NCBI GenBank assembly: GCA_947652115.1
Contig: OX393566.1
Span: 15,155,994-15,219,993, forward strand
Length of the DNA stretch: 64,000 bases
Reading direction: 5' to 3'
Source of the DNA: Blastomussa wellsi
Taxonomy: Eukaryota; Cnidaria; Anthozoa; Scleractinia; Plerogyridae
Translations under genes and position numbers: made by a program
Shown: piece by piece, positions 53,520-64,000 of the stretch
How the letters are laid out: every line of letters starts with the position of its first letter
Numbering within the stretch: the first letter of the stretch is position 1
The notes under the pieces: generated by a model
The model's database searches: none
What the model saw: the letters and a program-made list of their open reading frames with translations, nothing else
What the model was told of the DNA's origin: nothing

Positions 53520-53642
53520 CCTAGGTTTGACCCATGACATGTGAAGTTCGACCTTTGACTATGGTCTCAAAGGATCCTGGTGCATAGACTTCTCCTTCAT
53601 TTTGTTTAGCTTGAACCCCTTTTTGTTTTCGTCGGGCTCGAA
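53520..53642 (-). pseudogene. truncated 3' end of Mutator-like gene at duplication junction
   Basis: This repeats 56987-57108, the C-terminal codons (KQKGVQAKQNEGEVYAPGSF) of the Mutator-like transposase, cut off at the breakpoint where the second duplicated unit starts. Confidence 0.7.
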
Positions 53643-54089
53643 GCAGTACCTATCTTCACAAGCTGCTACAATTTCCAATAACAATGTTTATGTATTTGGT
53701 GGCTGCATGGCAAAGGATAGGAGCATCACAACCAAACCTGACATCAGTTCAATTTTGTTTGCCTTCGACCTTGATAAACTTGTCTGCCTGAGCAAGACTG
53801 CAAATGGCATGCTGGCCATAATATGTTTGCATTAGGTAGTTCAACCCTTTTAATTTGTGGAGGAACCAAAAGGGAAATTCTCTTGTTTACTAAGTTGTTA
53901 CCATAGGCTGATCTCTGTGATCTTGGTGACAAATGTAAAATCAATGTTTCTAATGTTGTTTTCCCTATTCCATGAGTAAGATGTGAGGGCGCGTGTGAAA
54001 TGTGGGTTCACCAATTTTGCTCTGGCTTCAAAGAGATGCCCAAAGGAAAATTTGTTTGCAGCAGCTGTAAAAAGGGCAACAAGAAATAG
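53643..54089 (+). pseudogene. RAG2L fragment, duplicate copy
   Basis: This repeats 47825-48271: the last Kelch blades and the PHD-like finger. It carries the same frameshift, TAG and TGA as copy 1, so these lesions predate the duplication. The 5' part of the gene is absent because the duplication began inside it. Confidence 0.9.
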
Positions 54090-54107
54090 TGTTCATCTGT
54101 TGCTTCA

Positions 54108-55519
54108 TTACTGCTTTGAAGCAGGACAGGTGATGCAGTTATGCCCATGCTGGTTACAAATACTGCACTTGTATTTCTGCTTTACAACATTGCTCAGATT
54201 TTTTAGCTTTCTGCTACAATAGAGCCAGTGCATTTTCAGCACATCGCTAACACTATCATAAGTGGAGATTTTCCTTGAGTGATTTTTTCGCATGTGGCCA
54301 AAGATTTTGTTGCCTGCCTCATTGGCCTCTCCAGAGAAGCCTTCCAGAGTATCACTGCTCTCAATGACCTCTTGGACATGCTCTATGGTTTTGTGTACAT
54401 AATTGCTCCATCTTGCATAAGGATAGCATGAAATAAGTTGGTGACCAAATTCAATTGCTCTAGACTTGTATAGATTCCACTCAAATGGAAATTCTTCTTT
54501 AGGCTTTCTGGAGCTGAAAATTCTGTGCATAAACCTCAATGATGATAAAAGACTGGAAAAATTCTGCTTCTTTTCTTCAGATGGGAGAAGATGGAGAATA
54601 TCAGGTTCATTTTTCAGGGTAAACAAGATTCTAGCATAGTTCCCTGGCAACATTAAGCATGGATTGATCCCAATTGTTTGTTTCAGGTGCATGTTAAGCT
54701 TGTTTGTTGCCTGTTCAATATGATGCTAAATATCTGCAGTTTCGTTCCATTGGGTGAGACCGGCTATTTCTCGAATCAATAGCTTGTAGCAAAATTTCCC
54801 TTGGTTTATGCGGGCATGAGTTGCATCAACTTTTTGTTCTGAGTGTTCAATATTTAATGTTGGGTGGTTTTTGACCCCCTTAGCCAGTGCAGACAGTTGT
54901 GTGGGACTTAGCTTGTCAGGATTAAAATGTAGCAGGTCAGCAATCTGTTTGGTGTTTTCCAAAGTGCGGCAGATTTTGAATGTGCCCTTAGCTGTTTCTT
55001 GTGTGGCATAGCACAGGTCACATTGGTATTTTGGTCCTGCCCCCTGTAATCCACCATCAGAACGAGCTCTTTTTTTCACCCTCCATGCAAATGTTGCTTT
55101 GAATGTTCTCCAATTATCTCCTATTTTGACCTCAATTAAATTTTGTGAAACCTGTTCACGCTCTCTTTCAATTGGTATCACCCCAAGTAACCATGGCTGA
55201 AGTATGATTCTCATCACACACTGCCTCAATTAGAGTCTTGTTCGTGCGCACAGAGCCAGGGGCCTCCTCCTCTCCTCTAAATCTCAGTTTGACCGAAGAC
55301 AAAACACACTCAACCCTGGGTGTGGCTCGCTTCAAGCCAAGCGCTCGGTTTATTCTGGAAAAAGCTAGAAAATACAGTATATAAACATACATAAGCTACA
55401 AAATCAACCTAAAAACATACAGCTCAAAATCCTAAAACTTAAAAACCTAATTGAACTGGGGTTGTGGAACAACAGCTGGGTGAAAAACCTCCCCGTATGT
55501 CCAATTGCTCCTTGGAGGA
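54108..55519 (-). pseudogene. RAG1L C-terminal fragment, duplicate copy
   Basis: This repeats 48290-49700, including the catalytic-Glu segment, the CCGHC tail, the internal TAG, and about 235 bp of the recombinase insertion's flank. At 55519/55520 it jumps directly to the RAG1L N-terminal region. Confidence 0.9.
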
Positions 55520-55524
55520 AATGT

Positions 55525-56298
55525 TCAGGCAGATATTACATTGAAATATCTGGGCAAAATGCTTGTCGTTGAATCTCTCAAGCGGAATGCTGGTGAGCTC
55601 TTACAAATCACCTTCAAAAGGATTACTTTGCATTGTTGGCTCCTCTTCCAACATTTGCTTTCTTGAACTTTCACTGTCAACAGAACGCCATGGCGAGACA
55701 TCACTAAATATTTGCCTAATATGTTCACTCCCCTTTTTACTGCCTGGGCCTGCTCCTGATGAAGACTCACTGGTGCTGGCACTGGTATGCCCAATTGAGA
55801 TAGGGTCGGAAATCCCCTCTTTCTTGGACTTTTTCTTAGAACAAAAGTACAAATAGGGCAAGTTCCCTGAGTCTCAACATAAGAATCATGAGAAGAGAAC
55901 ACACGGCAATTCCCTTTGTCTCCTGAAAACTTTATTTTGCTATCATTTCTGTTCCTTGATTTCGTATAACGGTCAAGCTTCATAAAACAACACCTACACA
56001 AGAAAGGAGGGTGCTTCGTCTCATCGTCACAACTTACATCCAAGTTATCCACAGCAAAGATCTCCTTGCTAAATTCACCGGCTCGCTTTGGCTTGTGCCT
56101 GCTCGTTTCAGTGTTCAATTTGAACGCGTTCCCACATCGCCGACAAAAAGAGGCCAGTTTAATCTTGTGAAGCGAACAGCAAGCGACGTCCATGTCACAG
56201 CCAACGCTCGGAAGAACGAAACTTGAGTGACGAATTAATGAATGTTCACATATGCGCACACGGTTGAGAACTCTCTCACCTTCCTCAGAAAACGTCAA
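55525..56298 (-). pseudogene. RAG1L N-terminal fragment, duplicate copy
   Basis: This repeats 52060-52833 with one visible residue change (Gln to Arg in HKPKQ). The RING finger, linker, first core segment and recombinase gene (49.70-52.06 kb of copy 1) are deleted from this copy. Confidence 0.9.
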
Positions 56299-56986
56299 AA
56301 AGAACCAAAACAGCGATGAATTTTGCCGGAACGAACCAGAACTTTGTTTAAAAAGTTAAAAACTTCACCATTCAAAATAAGCGTAGTGAACGTGAAGCAA
56401 AAACCTCAAAGAAATTAAAAAAAAAACAAAAAATTACCGTCTAAATACCACAGCTTCAAAAACCTTCTGTCTTTATGAAATCAACCACGAGGAATCTATT
56501 GGAACTAACTGCGCATGCCTGGGAAACACCGATTAGTCTCCAGCCTCCTTGCGCAGTTTTCACCCGCAATTTACCAACGAAACACGACAGTTTTTGAGTC
56601 TCAAATGACTGCGGCGGGAAAACTGAGACGAGCTAATTTGCATAAATGAAATTTAATAAGAACTTTTCATTGTGGCGGTACTATACAGAAATCCGAAGAT
56701 TCTTTTACCGTGGAATTCGAAAGATGGAAAGTGAAAGGTCAAGGCGAAATGGTAAGATAATTTCATGTCCACAATTTCTTTTTTTTTCAGTTTCATTCAC
56801 ACTGAGTTGTAATTTATTTTAAGCCTAAAATAGGTCAGTAAACCCGCTTTTACCTGTTTAAAATTCGTTGAATTTGTAATTATTGACTCTCTACAAAGTG
56901 TCACGAAACTCTAGAATGGATTGCCAAACGTCAAATGTCACGAGTTGGACCTAAAAGTAGAATAATGAGCAAAAATTACAGTAGGC

Positions 56987-58587
56987 CTAGGTTTGACCCA
57001 TGACATGTGAAGTTCGACCTTTGACTATGGTCTCAAAGGATCCTGGTGCATAGACTTCTCCTTCATTTTGTTTAGCTTGAACCCCTTTTTGTTTTCGTTG
57101 GGCTCGAAGCAGTTTTCTTTTGCACTTTGAAGTATCTCTTTCTTTGTAAACTGCTTTGTTGACTCTTAGTTTGTCATTATTTCTCATTTCTTCAATACAG
57201 AATTCCCCAGGTTCAATCCCAGTGTTTGTGAGTATATCTAATGCTGCTTGACTTCCAATATTGAAGTGGGAAACAGCATCATACGCTCCAAGCTCCAAAA
57301 TCTCAGCTCCTACAAACACGTCCTTAGGCACTCTGTCCCAGATCATTCCATTTATAGATTCATTCTGGTTTTGGGTCTTACCATCCAAGCATCTGGTAAG
57401 AAGAGCATTCTCACTAAGCCTCAGATAAATAGTTTCAGTTCAGCAATAATTTCAACAGGGCAGCCCTGGACCTTGTTTGAACAATTTTGTCTTGTTTGCA
57501 ATGTCGCTATTGTGACGACACCAGCTGTCTGCTCCTTCCGGGCAATAAAGATGCAAATTGTGATTCTTTGAAGAGGCACAATGCATGAGGCTGGCATAAA
57601 TTGCATTTTTCATTTTTAGCAGGTTACCAACATTGCTCCTGATGGCTATGCCATAATAATTTTGGAGCCTGTCAATCATCCTGTCTGTCAGCTTTCCTTT
57701 GCCGCCCATACCTTTTTTCTCTTTCTTGAGTTTCCTTAAAGCTGTCCCCACACGCTTTTGGACATGTCCAACACATTCTTTCTTTACAACTTTAAGTCCA
57801 CTGTCCATGTAACTGTTCTCTACTCCATTGAAGCCCTTACTATCCCCATCCCCATAATATTCAGTGTATCGCAATTTATGCCTTTCTTCGCTCCTGTCAA
57901 AAATTCGCTTCACCCCCTCTGTTTCCATTGCTGGAGCTGAGCCTTTAAAATTTGCCTTGCACCTTGGTGCGTGGTTTAGTTTCCACTCCTGCTCTGCTTG
58001 CAAGTCATTGCTGGGCTCATGCCTTTGACAGGTCTGACAGACTTTGCTCAGTACTTCGACATCAAGGCATTTGCCGGTATCAATGGACAGTACTGCAACA
58101 CAGCCATTCAGTGATGAATGTCCCCTTTTTTGCCAAGTTCCATCACAAGAAACCCCACAGTTTGAAAATCCATTCAGATCTTGACCATTCAAATTGTGAA
58201 TTTCTTTTTGGGCATCATTCATGGTCTTATTTGCCACAGATTTGGATGCTTTGAGCAATGCTTTGTTGTGCTTACTGTATGCCTTTGGTTTTGGTGGAGG
58301 AGGCATGTTCATGATTCCACAAAATCTCTTGGCTGATGCTTCCCCTTGCCCAATTGTTCTCATTCCATAAACAAGTCTTCTGTTAACCTCATAGAATCTA
58401 GAAATCTTTTTTGACGAGTAAAACAATGATTCCACCCACAACTCAAACATAATAATCTAAGACAGGATGCACAGCCATGCCTTCGAAAGGATATCTCGGA
58501 CAATTGAATGTTTTGCTCACCACATTCTTGACAACAAATAAGGCTGAACACATTGGCCATGTTATGGTCTCCCTGTGACGTTTGCAT
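56987..58587 (-). pseudogene. Mutator-like transposase (DGTWQKRG family), three frame breaks
   Basis: The N-terminal zinc region (58360-58587: LICCQECGEQNIQL ... LLCLS) continues after a frameshift into 57452-58450. That part has FYEVNRRLVYGMR, the core VSCDGTWQKRGHSSLNGCVAVL, DVEVLSKVCQTCQ, METEGVKRIFDRS, YGDGDSKGF, and VGHVQKRVGTALRKL. The C-terminus (56987-57388: DGKTQNQNESINGMIWDRVPK) follows two more breaks between 57390 and 57470. I associate this order with the Mutator-like transposase domain common in cnidarian genomes. Candidate catalytic acids are the Asp in CDGTW and YGDGDS and the Glu in QNQNES. The breakpoint of the RAG-locus duplication falls at 57109. Confidence 0.72.
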
Positions 58588-58670
58588 ATTTGTAAATTAC
58601 ATGTGCTTTTCGAGTTGACCGCCATCTTGTTTGTGGTGTGTTCGTTAGTATTGTCAATACATGACAATTT

Positions 58671-58688
58671 TGGCGACGAGGATGGGAT
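58671..58688 (+). promoter_or_regulatory. tRNA-Ser primer-binding site
   Basis: TGGCGACGAGGATGGGAT is the exact complement of the 3' end plus CCA of metazoan tRNA-Ser(GCU) as I know it. Confidence 0.82.
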
Positions 58689-58755
58689 CTTAAGGGATTT
58701 TTCACGGCAGAGAAGGTGAAAGACATCCTAAACAAGATTCACACAACGTCTCAAG

Positions 58756-60916
58756 ATGCCAGATGAAGTTAATCCGGTTCAAAACATCGGAAAAGTTCAG
58801 AAGTTTGTTGTGGGAACTGACTTCTGGAAGGACACAACGAGGGATGTTCAGGGAGCGCTTTCAAATGTATTTCATCTTCGTTTTGGTGTTCCCCAGGGAT
58901 CGTGCCTAGGCCCCATTTTGTTTAACATATATTCGAGCAAAATCTTCGACATTGTCGGTCGTCACCTCCCAAAAGTTCATTGTTATGCAGATGACTCCCA
59001 GCTTTATTTATCGTTCAACCCAAGCTGTGCTGTTAGTCAAGATGAAGCAATTAGTTCAATGGAAACCTGTATCTCGGATGTTAAACAGTGGATGACCGCC
59101 GATAAACTTATGCTCAATGACGATAAAACCGAATTTATTGTAATAGCATCACGACATCTACTGAAAAAAACTGCTATTAATACTATCAGGGTCGGAGATT
59201 GCGATGTAGGCAAAGTGCCTGTAGTGCGGAATTTGGGCGCGTGGTTCGATGATCAACTTACTATGGCCGTACACATTACCAAAATATGCAGTGCCGCTTT
59301 CTATCATCTACACAATATTCGACGCATTAGGAAACACCTTTCAACGGATTCAGCTGCGACTCTTATCCACTCCTTTATTAGTAGCCGAATAGACTACTGC
59401 AATAGTCTATTATACGGTGTGCCTAAGTGCCACATTGATAAATTGCAGAGAGTTCAAAATGCAGCCGCCAGACTTGTTGTTATGCAGGGCAAGTTTTGCC
59501 ATATTACCCCAGTGCTCCATCAGCTGCACTGGCTTCCTGTTTTATTTCGTATTAATTTTAAGGTTTTACTTTTAACTTTCAAAGCCATTCGAAAATTAGC
59601 ACCGTCCTATATTAACGATCTTGTCAAAATTAAGCCTTTAAATTCAAGATATGGACTGCGATCTAACGACGGAATACTGCTATCTCATCCGAATTTTAAA
59701 ACTTTGACAACTTTAGGCGATCGTGCTTTCGTTGCCTCGGCGCCGAAACTTTGGAACGATTTACCTTTAGATATTAGGATGGCCGAATCTGTCGGCACTT
59801 TTAAAAAACTTTTGAAGACGCACCTTTTTAGTAAGGCTTTTTACTCTTAGTTAGTTTGGCTTTTAATATTTTATACAACACATGATGTAATTAGTATTTA
59901 CTATTTGTTATTTTACTCCATGTATTTTTGTAATGCGCAGTTGATCATCTCGTCATGGAATCTGCGCAATATAAATTTGCAATTTATTATTATTATTATT
60001 ACTTCGAAGCGTATGCAAAACAGCTAGAATTCTTCTTCGTGGCCAATGGAGTGACCGACTCGAAACAGAAGAAAGCCGTCCTGTTGACTAATCTCCCCAC
60101 TGAGACGTACCAGCTTGCGAAAGATTTAGTGGCCCGACATTGTCAAAAGAAGACTCTCTCACGTACGACACGATCGTTGAGCGTCTCCAAAAGCAATTGA
60201 AGCCCCAGAAATCTGCTCTAGTCGCCAGGTACGAGTTTAATAATCGAGCGCGAAACGCGGGAGAAACGGTGAGTCAATATGTTGCAAGTTTAATGAAGCC
60301 ATGCGATTGGAAAGGCTCCGAGATAGATTGGTTTCGGGAATTCGGGATAAGAAAATGATGTCAGAGCTTTTGAAACTCAAAACTCAAGGAACTGACATTT
60401 GACATTGCTGTAGCGAAGTGTATCGCCATCGAGCAATCTTACAAGGATGTTGAAACCCTCCAGGGGGGAAAGAGTCACACCCAGTTGATTTGTTATCCCA
60501 GTCAAGGCCAGGCAAGAAGCCAGACAAGAAGCTTAAGCCTAAGTGGGAAGCTAAGCCTCCAGAGAAAAAGGGTTTCCCATCCCATAGAGTCTGCTGAGCA
60601 CAGTTGCTACCGTTGTTTGGGCAATCATGACCACAAAAGTTGTCCGTACAAAAAGGAAAAATGTTACCACTGTAGCAAGACCGGTCATATTCAAAGGCCC
60701 TGTAAATCCGAGAAGAGGGAGACACAGGGTACCCGACCCCCAGTTAATTATATGGACAGTGATGGTGGAGACAGTGATGACTACTTAGGATCCCTTGAGG
60801 TTCATAACATGGACAGCAAGGATCACGTGATATGGGTCAGCCCCAAGGTACAGGGAAGGGTGATCAAGATGGAACTAGACACTGGCTGTGTCTGTACTCC
60901 CATACAAGCAGTATAA
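58756..60916 (+). pseudogene. Gypsy gag, interrupted by LINE and frameshifted
   Basis: Gag starts at ATG 58756 (MPDEVNPVQNIGKVQKF), is split by a LINE at about 58805-60002, and resumes with FEAYAKQLEFFFVANG. Further breaks lie near 60150 and 60350. Two zinc knuckles follow (CYRCLGNHDHKSC and CYHCSKTGHIQRPC, 60603-60713). The protease motif VIKMELDTGC begins near 60864 and crosses into the next frame at about 60890. Confidence 0.8.
58805..60002 (+). mobile_element. 5'-truncated non-LTR retrotransposon (CR1/L2-like)
   Basis: The 3' part of a LINE ORF2: FGVPQGSCLGPILFNIY, the YADD active site (CYADDSQLYLSF), LNDDKTEFIV, YGLRSN and the typical C-terminus ending KTHLFSKAFYS with stop at 59848-59850. 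A 3' UTR follows, ending in a short (ATT)n tail at 59986-60001. It is truncated within RT, as target-primed insertions often are. A target duplication is not clear. Confidence 0.82.
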
Positions 60917-62115
60917 GGAACGTTTTGGTCACGTGAAACTAGCAAAGAGCGACATCACACTTAAAACCTACACTGGGGAGAAAATAACTCCTAAGGGACA
61001 GATGAAGTGTAATGTCAAGTTCAAGGGCCAAGAGAAAGAGCTAACCTTACAAGTTGTTGAGACACCAGGACCAGCATTGTTTGGGCGTGATTGGCTTTCC
61101 AAAATTCAGCTGGACTGGGGTGAAATCAAAGCCCTTAAACTCAGCAAAACACCAAAAGGGGGCATGCAACACAAAGTCGATCAGCTGTTACAGAAGTATG
61201 AGTCCGTGTTTTCTGAGGGTTTGGGCACGCTTAAAGGTCACAAGGCTGATTTGAAGGTCGAGGAGGACTGTCAGCCTAGCTTTCATAAGCCGCGCCAAGT
61301 CCCATATGCACTTCGCCCCAAAGTAGAAGCAGAGTTGACACGCCCAGAGAAGGACGGTATTCTGTCTAAAGTAGAATACAGTGAGTGGGCTACTCCGATT
61401 GTTCCTGTAGTTAAGCGTAATGGAACAGTATGCGTTTGCGGCGACTTCAAAGTCTCAGTCAATCCAGTATTTCGTGCGGAACAGTACCCTCTACCGCACA
61501 TAGAGGATATTTTTGCCAATTTGGCTGGGGGAAAGCATTTTAGCAAACTTGATCTGCGGCAAGCTTATCACCAAATGGAAGTGACGGAGGAGTGTAAGAA
61601 ATACCTCATGATTAACACGCACAAAGGCCTACCAATACAATCGGTTGGTTTTTGGCGTCACCTCTTGCCCAGCAATCTGGCAGCGTGCCATAGACCAGGT
61701 ATTGCAGGGGGTACCTGACACGCAGTGTATCCTCGATGACATGATCATCACAGGCAAGACAGATGAAGAGCATTTGGAGAATTTAGAGAAACTCCTCAAG
61801 CGACTACAAGACGCAGGCCTTAAAGCAAACAAAGAGAAGTGCGAGTTCTTCAGAGAGAGAGTTCAGTTCTGTGGGCATGAGATTGACAGCGAGGGTCTCC
61901 ACAAAACACAAGAGAAGACTGAGGCAGTAGTTAACGCGCCAAGGCCCGAGAATGTATCGCAGCTTCGCTCATTCTTAGGACTCGTTAACTATTACAACTG
62001 CTTCCTGCCCAATGCGTCCACAGTTCTCCATCCACTACACCAGCTGCTAGAGAAAGATAGAGAATGGCAGTGGACTGAGCAGTGCGAGCAAGCCTTACAG
62101 AGGCTAAGCGCATGA
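60888..62115 (+). pseudogene. Gypsy protease-reverse transcriptase, frameshifted
   Basis: The protease continues (SVLPYKQYKERFGHV ... PALFGRDWLSKIQLDW). RT follows from about 61290 with VVKRNGTVCVCGDFKVSVN, FSKLDLRQAYHQM, and, after a frameshift near 61660, GVTSCPAIWQRAIDQVL. The active site reads CILDDMIITG where YLDD is usual. The RT C-terminus is HEIDSEGLHKTQEK...FLGLVNYY. Another frame break lies near 62100. The enzyme is not encoded intact. Confidence 0.85.
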
Positions 62116-63977
62116 TTACATCCGAGCAAGTGCTTACACACTACGACCCAGCATTACCAGTTAGGCTTGCATGTGATGCCTCGCTGACCGGCATCGGTGC
62201 TGTTCTCTCACACATAATGCCTGATGGCAGCGAAAGGCCAGTAGCTTTTGCATCCCGATCCTTAACCAAGACAGAGCGCAAGTACGCACAGATCGATAAG
62301 GAAGCATTGTCGATTGTGTGGGGGGTTAAACGGTCCCATGTGTACCTCTATGGGAGGCGGTTCACGCTCGTAACAGACCATAAACCTGTCACCGCCATTT
62401 TCCACCCAAAGAAGGGAGTTCCTGCCATGACTGCTGCTAGACTCCAGCGCTATGCATTGTTCCTGGCTGGTTTCGACTATGACATAGAGTACAAGAGCAC
62501 GACCGAGCACTGCAATGCTGACGGACTGTCCCGGCTTCCACTTCAACAGACAGGGAAGGAGGAGATGGAAATGGATTCGTCAGAGGTGTTCCATGCAACC
62601 CAGTTTGAGCTGCTACCAGTAACCAGTGAAGCAGTTGCAAGAGAGACACGCCGAGATCCGATCTTAGCAAGGGTCTACGAGTCCATTGTGAAAGGATGGT
62701 CTGTCCGCGTAGATGGAGATAACCCATACTATGAGTGGCGCAATGAACTGACGGTTCACCAAGGCTGCATTCTATGGGGTATCAGAGCTGTAATCCCCAA
62801 TAAGCTGCACGAGAGGGTGTTGGAGGAGCTGCATGATGGCCATCTGGGTGTAGTTAAGATGAAGGCACTAGCACGGAGCTGCGTCTGGTCGCCTAATATC
62901 AGTGGCCAACTGGAAGAGCTAGCGAAAGGCTGTGATGGGTGTCAGCTTAACCAGAGAATGCCTACTAAAGCGCCACTGCATCCATGGGAGTGGGCCACTA
63001 CCCCATGGCAACGATTACACATCGACTATGCCGGACCGTTCCAGAACTCAATGTTCCTAGTGGTTGTTGACGCGCACAGCAAGTGGCCCGAGGTAATTCC
63101 CATGAGTTCCACAACTACAAGTAAGACCATCAGAGTCCTTCGCGACTTATTCGCCAGATTCGGAATTCCTGAACAGATTGTCAGCGATAACGGTCCACAA
63201 TTTGTTTTGGAGGAGTTCCAGGTTTTCATCAAGTCCAATGGTATCCGCCATATCACATCAGCGCCATATCATCCGGCTACAAACGGTCTAGCTGAGAGGT
63301 CAGTACAAACTTTCAAGCAAGCCTTGCGTTCCATGCATCAAAGCTCCAAGCCAGTGAAGGAGAAGTTGGCCAAGTTTCTTATAGCCTATAGGAACACTCC
63401 TCACTCAATGACTGGTGAGAGCCCGGCTCAGTTTCTCCTAGGAAGACCGTTACGTACTCGTCTGGACCTGGTCAAACCCAATTTGAACCGAAAGATGGTT
63501 AACCAGCAGCATCAGCAGAGCTTAAAGGCAGCGAATGAGAAGGGTAGGCAGCGACGTCAGTTAGAGGTTGGTGACTCAGTTATGTCACGAGATTATCGAG
63601 GGGATCTGAAGTGGCGTTCAGGTCTGATCATCAAGAAGACAGGTCCACTGATGTATGAGGTCCAAGTGGCACCAGGGATAATCTGGCGTCTACATATCGA
63701 CCAGCTGAGGCCGACAGCAGTTGAACCCACTGATGTAAGAGGAGTTGCGCCCGATACTGTAGAAGTGGCAATCCAACAGAGTGCACCACCCAATGTCGTT
63801 GGAACAGTTCCAGAGATTCCCGTGGCAGATCAACCGGAGATGGCTTCTGTTCCAGCACCTGCAACTACCGATCCTCCAGACACGACTCCAGCCAGCCCTG
63901 TGGTCCATGAGCGGCGGTACCCCCAGAGAGTGTGCAGAGCACCACAGAGATTAGATCTCTCAACTGTTATTTATTAG
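62115..63977 (+). CDS. Gypsy RNase H and integrase
   Basis: One open frame of about 620 residues. RNase H: LACDASLTGIGAVL, DKEALSIVW, VTDHKPV. Integrase: HHCC zinc domain (LHDGHLG ... GCDGCQ). The DDE core has Asp in RLHIDYAGPF, Asp in IVSDNGPQF and Glu in HPATNGLAERSVQ, all present. A GPLMYEVQVAPGIIW C-terminal fold and a Pro-rich end (YPQRVCRAPQRL) follow. The true start is upstream in pol; the frame shift near 62100 separates it from RT. Confidence 0.88.
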   Translation: MTSEQVLTHYDPALPVRLACDASLTGIGAVLSHIMPDGSERPVAFASRSLTKTERKYAQIDKEALSIVWGVKRSHVYLYGRRFTLVTDHKPVTAIFHPKKGVPAMTAARLQRYALFLAGFDYDIEYKSTTEHCNADGLSRLPLQQTGKEEMEMDSSEVFHATQFELLPVTSEAVARETRRDPILARVYESIVKGWSVRVDGDNPYYEWRNELTVHQGCILWGIRAVIPNKLHERVLEELHDGHLGVVKMKALARSCVWSPNISGQLEELAKGCDGCQLNQRMPTKAPLHPWEWATTPWQRLHIDYAGPFQNSMFLVVVDAHSKWPEVIPMSSTTTSKTIRVLRDLFARFGIPEQIVSDNGPQFVLEEFQVFIKSNGIRHITSAPYHPATNGLAERSVQTFKQALRSMHQSSKPVKEKLAKFLIAYRNTPHSMTGESPAQFLLGRPLRTRLDLVKPNLNRKMVNQQHQQSLKAANEKGRQRRQLEVGDSVMSRDYRGDLKWRSGLIIKKTGPLMYEVQVAPGIIWRLHIDQLRPTAVEPTDVRGVAPDTVEVAIQQSAPPNVVGTVPEIPVADQPEMASVPAPATTDPPDTTPASPVVHERRYPQRVCRAPQRLDLSTVIY

Positions 63978-64000
63978 GGACACTGACCGTTTAATTTAGT

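Larger units (their letters stand above)
58600..64000 (+). mobile_element. second Ty3/Gypsy element, degenerate, cut by window end
   Basis: The order is primer site, gag (split by a LINE), protease, RT, RNase H and integrase, with several frame breaks. The 5' LTR would end just before 58671; its start is not clear without the 3' LTR, which lies beyond the window. It is different in sequence and primer from the Gypsy at 1.4 kb. Confidence 0.85.

Noticed and set aside
1..64000. tRNA, rRNA or snRNA genes
   Set aside because: I saw no cloverleaf or conserved RNA signature. The tRNA-like words are the retrotransposon primer sites.

Overview
The window is eukaryotic and reads like a slice of a cnidarian genome, most likely an anthozoan (coral or anemone), although another marine invertebrate is possible. 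The reasons are AT-rich DNA, small exons with GT-AG introns, a BEN-domain gene, and PIF/Harbinger, DIRS-type, Mag-like Gypsy and Mutator-like elements of kinds I associate with cnidarians. I could run no search, so every family name rests on motifs read by eye. Almost everything is mobile-element DNA or its relics, often nested.

Layout. 0.7-9.1 kb: a minus-strand CACTA/DUF4218-type transposase relic whose intron holds two tandem, nearly identical, internally deleted Ty3/Gypsy copies (three LTRs, one target duplication). 9.3-16.1 kb: a ten-exon plus-strand BEN-domain gene, complete except for one single-base frame break; its introns carry MITEs. 17.5-23.6 kb: a three-exon minus-strand gene of an unrecognised family, with a complete 3.0-kb PIF/Harbinger element (TIRs, TAA duplication, transposase plus Myb-like gene) in its first intron. 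23.9-26.2 kb: a broken hAT-like (TTF zinc finger/DUF4371) gene overlapped by an OTU-like cysteine-protease ORF. 27.3-28.0 kb: a Mutator-type MITE. 29.4-36.2 kb: a minus-strand tyrosine-recombinase retrotransposon (gag, RT-RNase H, YR) with classic A1-B1-A2-B2 split direct repeats. 37.5-40.2 kb: an intact two-exon MULE-like transposase gene. 43.1-45.7 kb: a second, broken Harbinger element.

46.6-57.1 kb is the most unusual part. A RAG2-like gene (Kelch propeller plus C-terminal PHD-like finger, plus strand) faces a RAG1-like gene (N-terminal zinc motifs, RING, DDE core, C-terminal CX2CX3GHX4C tail, minus strand). Their stop codons lie about 18 bp apart. This convergent pair is the architecture of ProtoRAG/RAG-like transposons. 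Both genes carry frameshifts and stops, and a Crypton-like tyrosine recombinase gene interrupts RAG1L. A 5.8-kb piece of the locus is tandemly duplicated (the second copy lost 2.35 kb), and the duplication breakpoint cuts the end of a Mutator-like transposase gene (57.0-58.6 kb). 58.6-64 kb: a second, degenerate Gypsy element (tRNA-Ser primer site) with a LINE in its gag, running off the window.

Single-base frame breaks in homopolymers occur in nearly every gene, including otherwise healthy ones. Some may be uncorrected long-read errors rather than real decay.
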